From the NCBI GenBank assembly GCA_011390955.1, contig JAABRM010000014.1, positions 1 to 64,000 of the forward strand: a stretch of 64,000 bases of DNA, given 5' to 3'. Each line of letters starts with the position of its first letter. Position 1 is the stretch's first letter. The notes under the pieces are model-generated. The model was not told the DNA's origin, ran no database searches, and saw only the letters and a list, made by a program, of their open reading frames with translations. Of this stretch, positions 61,917 through 64,000 are shown in pieces. The DNA comes from Oscillatoriales cyanobacterium. GTDB taxonomy: Bacteria; Cyanobacteriota; Cyanobacteriia; Cyanobacteriales; Laspinemataceae. Position numbers and translations under genes: made by a program.

Positions 61917-62127
61917 GTCATGCCTAGGAGCAAAATCCGATCGTAGCGCATTCACGATCGCGATCGCCTGTAGAAAGTAAGGAAAGTTACGCCTAATGGC
62001 GGATGGTATGTTGTTTAATCTACAAGTTAATCTAAAAGAAAATAAGCCCGATCCCACCGACAACATCCCACCGACAACGTTTTACCTAAAACATCCCACC
62101 GATAAAATTCTACCTAAAACATTTTTT

Positions 62128-64000
62128 ATGTCAGTTTTTCCTAATTCACCGATTCTCGTGTCATTAGAAACAGCCATTGATTACCATCCGGTGACGGTGA
62201 CGCCACAAACTCCTCTATTAGAAGCGATCGCCATGATGCAGCAAGAAAGTAATCGCTGCACTTGGCCAGAGTTAGAACCAGAGTTAGAACCAGAGTTAGA
62301 ACCAGAGTTAGAACCAGAGTTAGAACCGTTAAAGATGACCGAGGCGATCGAGCAATCCAAGGTCAGTTATCTAGTAGTGGTTGACCAAAAAAAGCCGATC
62401 GGATTGTTAACAGAACGAGACTTAGTTCGGTTTGCTGCCCAAGGGATGAATTTAGCGGGTTTGACAGTCACCGAAGTGATGACCCAGGATTTGATTACTG
62501 CCAGAAAAACCCAGTTACACGATATTTTTCAAGTGCTGAATCTCTTTCGAGAACATCGCATTCGCCATTTGCCCATTTTGACAGAAACCGATGAATTTTT
62601 GGGGGTTTTAAGTTTAGAAGGGATGCGCGAAGCCCTGCAAACTGCCTATTTGTTGAAATTGCGCCGAGTCGCCGAAGTAATGACTGCGGCGGCGATCTCT
62701 GCACCACCGACGGCATCGGTCCGAGAAGTGGCGCAACTGATGAACCAACATCAAATCAGTTGTGTTGTCATTGGTCATCGGATGAGTGACTCAGGATTGG
62801 CCGAAGATCCGATCGCCCCTGTGGGGATTATTACCGAAAGAGATATTGTCCAATTTCAAACCTTGCAACTGGATTTAGACCAAATCTCCGCCGCAACGGT
62901 GATGAGTACCCCCGTCTGGTCTGTGGGGCCGGAAGATTCTTTATGGCTGGTGCATCAAAAAATGCACCAACATCGGGTCAGACATTTGCTGGTTTGTCAA
63001 CAAACAGATACCCCACCGAGTCGATTTTGGGGCGATCGGGAAAAATCCCCAGGGAAATCGACCCTTTCTGCCACAGGGTTGGGGCCACTGCTGGGAATTG
63101 TGACTCAAAGCAGCATTATGCAGGTGCTTGAACCGAAGGAAATGTTTAGCATGATTCACCTGCTGCATCAAGAAGTCTCGGAGATTTCCCAGGAAAAATT
63201 TCAACTGTTAAATAATTGCAAAACTTTTTTAGAACAACAGGTACAAGAACGCACGGCGCAAATTCAAGCACAGGCTGATTGTCAGCGTTTGTTGGCAACG
63301 GTGGCCCAACGGATTCGCCAGTCTTTGAATTTAGAGGAGATTTTGGCGACGACGGTGAAGGAAGTTCGACAATTATTGGCTTGCGATCGCGTGATGATTT
63401 ATCGCTGCGATAGCACCAACAAAGGCGGAATTTCTACACTCTCAGTGGAGAGGGAATCGGAGACGCCATTGCCATTCCGGATTTGTGACGTATTTATGGA
63501 ATTAACCACCGGATCCGGTAATTTCCATCCGGGGATTAGGGCGATCGCCGATACTTATACAGATAGCCTCACACCAGTGGAAATTGGCCTTTGGCAAGAG
63601 TTGGGATTTCGAGCGAGTTTACTGGTGCCAATTATTCAAACCAGTCAGGAAGATAAATCGACTGCTGAATTTTCCGGGACAAATTCCAACTTATCTGAAC
63701 CGCCGAAATATTGGGGATTTCTCATTGCCGGGGAATGCGATCGCCCGCGACAATGGCAAGAGTCACAGATGGAATTATTGGAACAATTGGCCACCCAATT
63801 GGCGATCGCGATTCAACAATCAACCCTGTTACAAAAAGTCCAAGCGGAACTCGAAGAACGACAGCAAGCGGAAAAAGCCCTAGCCCAACAACATAATTTA
63901 GTATCGGCGATCTTAGATGTGATTGGGGCTTTGGTGGTGGTTCTCGACCGAGAAGGCAGAATTCTCAAATTCAATCAAGCCTGCGAACAAACCACTGGCT
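62128..64000 (+). CDS. CBS-CBS-GAF-PAS sensor protein, cut by window end
   Basis: An open frame with no stop before the window end (624 codons visible). ATG 62128 (MSVFPNSPILVSLETAI) fits similar proteins; an in-frame ATG at 61996 adds 44 residues of repeat-like sequence. Four CBS repeats in two pairs occupy about 10-340 (VSYLVVVDQKKPIGLLTERDLV, IRHLPILTETDEFLGVLS, ISCVVIGHRM, VRHLLVCQQ). A coiled segment leads to GAF (about 395-570, LACDRVMIYRCDS), then a PAS domain begins near 588. A histidine kinase or diguanylate cyclase output is expected beyond the window. CBS 1 contains five ELEP units from a 12-bp minisatellite at 62269-62328. Confidence 0.8.
   Translation, partial: MSVFPNSPILVSLETAIDYHPVTVTPQTPLLEAIAMMQQESNRCTWPELEPELEPELEPELEPELEPLKMTEAIEQSKVSYLVVVDQKKPIGLLTERDLVRFAAQGMNLAGLTVTEVMTQDLITARKTQLHDIFQVLNLFREHRIRHLPILTETDEFLGVLSLEGMREALQTAYLLKLRRVAEVMTAAAISAPPTASVREVAQLMNQHQISCVVIGHRMSDSGLAEDPIAPVGIITERDIVQFQTLQLDLDQISAATVMSTPVWSVGPEDSLWLVHQKMHQHRVRHLLVCQQTDTPPSRFWGDREKSPGKSTLSATGLGPLLGIVTQSSIMQVLEPKEMFSMIHLLHQEVSEISQEKFQLLNNCKTFLEQQVQERTAQIQAQADCQRLLATVAQRIRQSLNLEEILATTVKEVRQLLACDRVMIYRCDSTNKGGISTLSVERESETPLPFRICDVFMELTTGSGNFHPGIRAIADTYTDSLTPVEIGLWQELGFRASLLVPIIQTSQEDKSTAEFSGTNSNLSEPPKYWGFLIAGECDRPRQWQESQMELLEQLATQLAIAIQQSTLLQKVQAELEERQQAEKALAQQHNLVSAILDVIGALVVVLDREGRILKFNQACEQTTG
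62269..62328 (+). repeat. 12-bp minisatellite GAGTTAGAACCA, five copies, in frame
   Basis: Five copies of GAGTTAGAACC(A/G) encode (Glu-Leu-Glu-Pro)5 within the first CBS domain of the sensor gene. The 12-bp unit changes length by four residues without frameshift. Confidence 0.93.

Noticed and set aside
1-64000. tRNA, rRNA or prophage genes
   Set aside because: I looked for cloverleaf-like GTTCGANTC contexts, rRNA motifs and phage structural or integrase proteins and found none I could support.

Overview
The window looks like chromosomal DNA of a filamentous, Oscillatoriales-type cyanobacterium. The evidence is the very frequent HIP1 octamer GCGATCGC and the cyanobacterial or photosynthetic genes (ycf54, homogentisate phytyltransferase, geranylgeranyl diphosphate synthase, COP23 family, CHAT protein, exported hemagglutinin-type proteins). 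Short-repeat load in the spacers is also high: heptanucleotide arrays, octanucleotide arrays and several hairpin families. Species-level placement is not possible from sequence alone. No rRNA, tRNA, CRISPR array, prophage or intact transposase was seen.

Layout. 1-5.6 kb: COP23 lipoprotein, a lipoprotein trypsin-TPR fusion, a hairpin-repeat field, a DUF433/DUF5615 toxin-antitoxin pair, a second trypsin-like protease whose C-terminus is made of repeat DNA, and an antitoxin gene followed by a 26-codon remnant of a PIN toxin. 5.9-8.7 kb: sixA, citrate synthase and an unknown membrane-anchored protein. 9.4-18.8 kb: a stretch dominated by nucleic-acid enzymes: HAD phosphatase, EVE protein, an Fe-S PD-(D/E)XK nuclease, RNase III, a NYN nuclease with three LOTUS-like repeats, a HEPN-RNase III fusion, and RecJ. 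18.9-26.1 kb: queD and an RND efflux system (permease and adaptor) divergent from a TetR repressor that has two visible operators. 26.3-33.6 kb: prepilin peptidase, small conserved proteins, radical SAM protein, SemiSWEET, a CHAT protease-like protein and an HNH nuclease. 33.8-38.5 kb: two tandem paralogous exported hemagglutinin-type proteins. 38.7-53.4 kb: PutA, a large hybrid histidine kinase, folD, crtE, a PAP2-like protein, pdxJ, ycf54, a frameshifted Fic gene and nadA. 53.6-64 kb: TRAP solute-binding protein, homogentisate phytyltransferase, transglutaminase-like protein, ABC exporter, Uma2 nuclease, an ABC solute-binding protein, and a CBS/GAF/PAS sensor protein cut by the window end.

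Most promising region. At 11.9-15.9 kb three RNA-directed genes lie in a row on the minus strand. Two of them, the NYN-LOTUS protein and the HEPN-RNase III fusion, each carry a copy of the same ~110 bp foldable element about 155-170 bp upstream of their start codons. The element is not seen elsewhere in the window. The shared upstream element and the complementary nuclease folds (PIN-like, HEPN, RNase III) suggest a co-regulated RNA-cleaving module. This is inference from sequence and needs experiment.

A second theme is repeat DNA shaping genes. Heptanucleotide arrays run right up to several start codons (Fe-S nuclease, hybrid kinase, crtE). Hairpin repeats form the end of a protease. An octanucleotide array sits in the efflux/TetR divergent promoter region. 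A 12-bp minisatellite inserts five ELEP units into a CBS domain.
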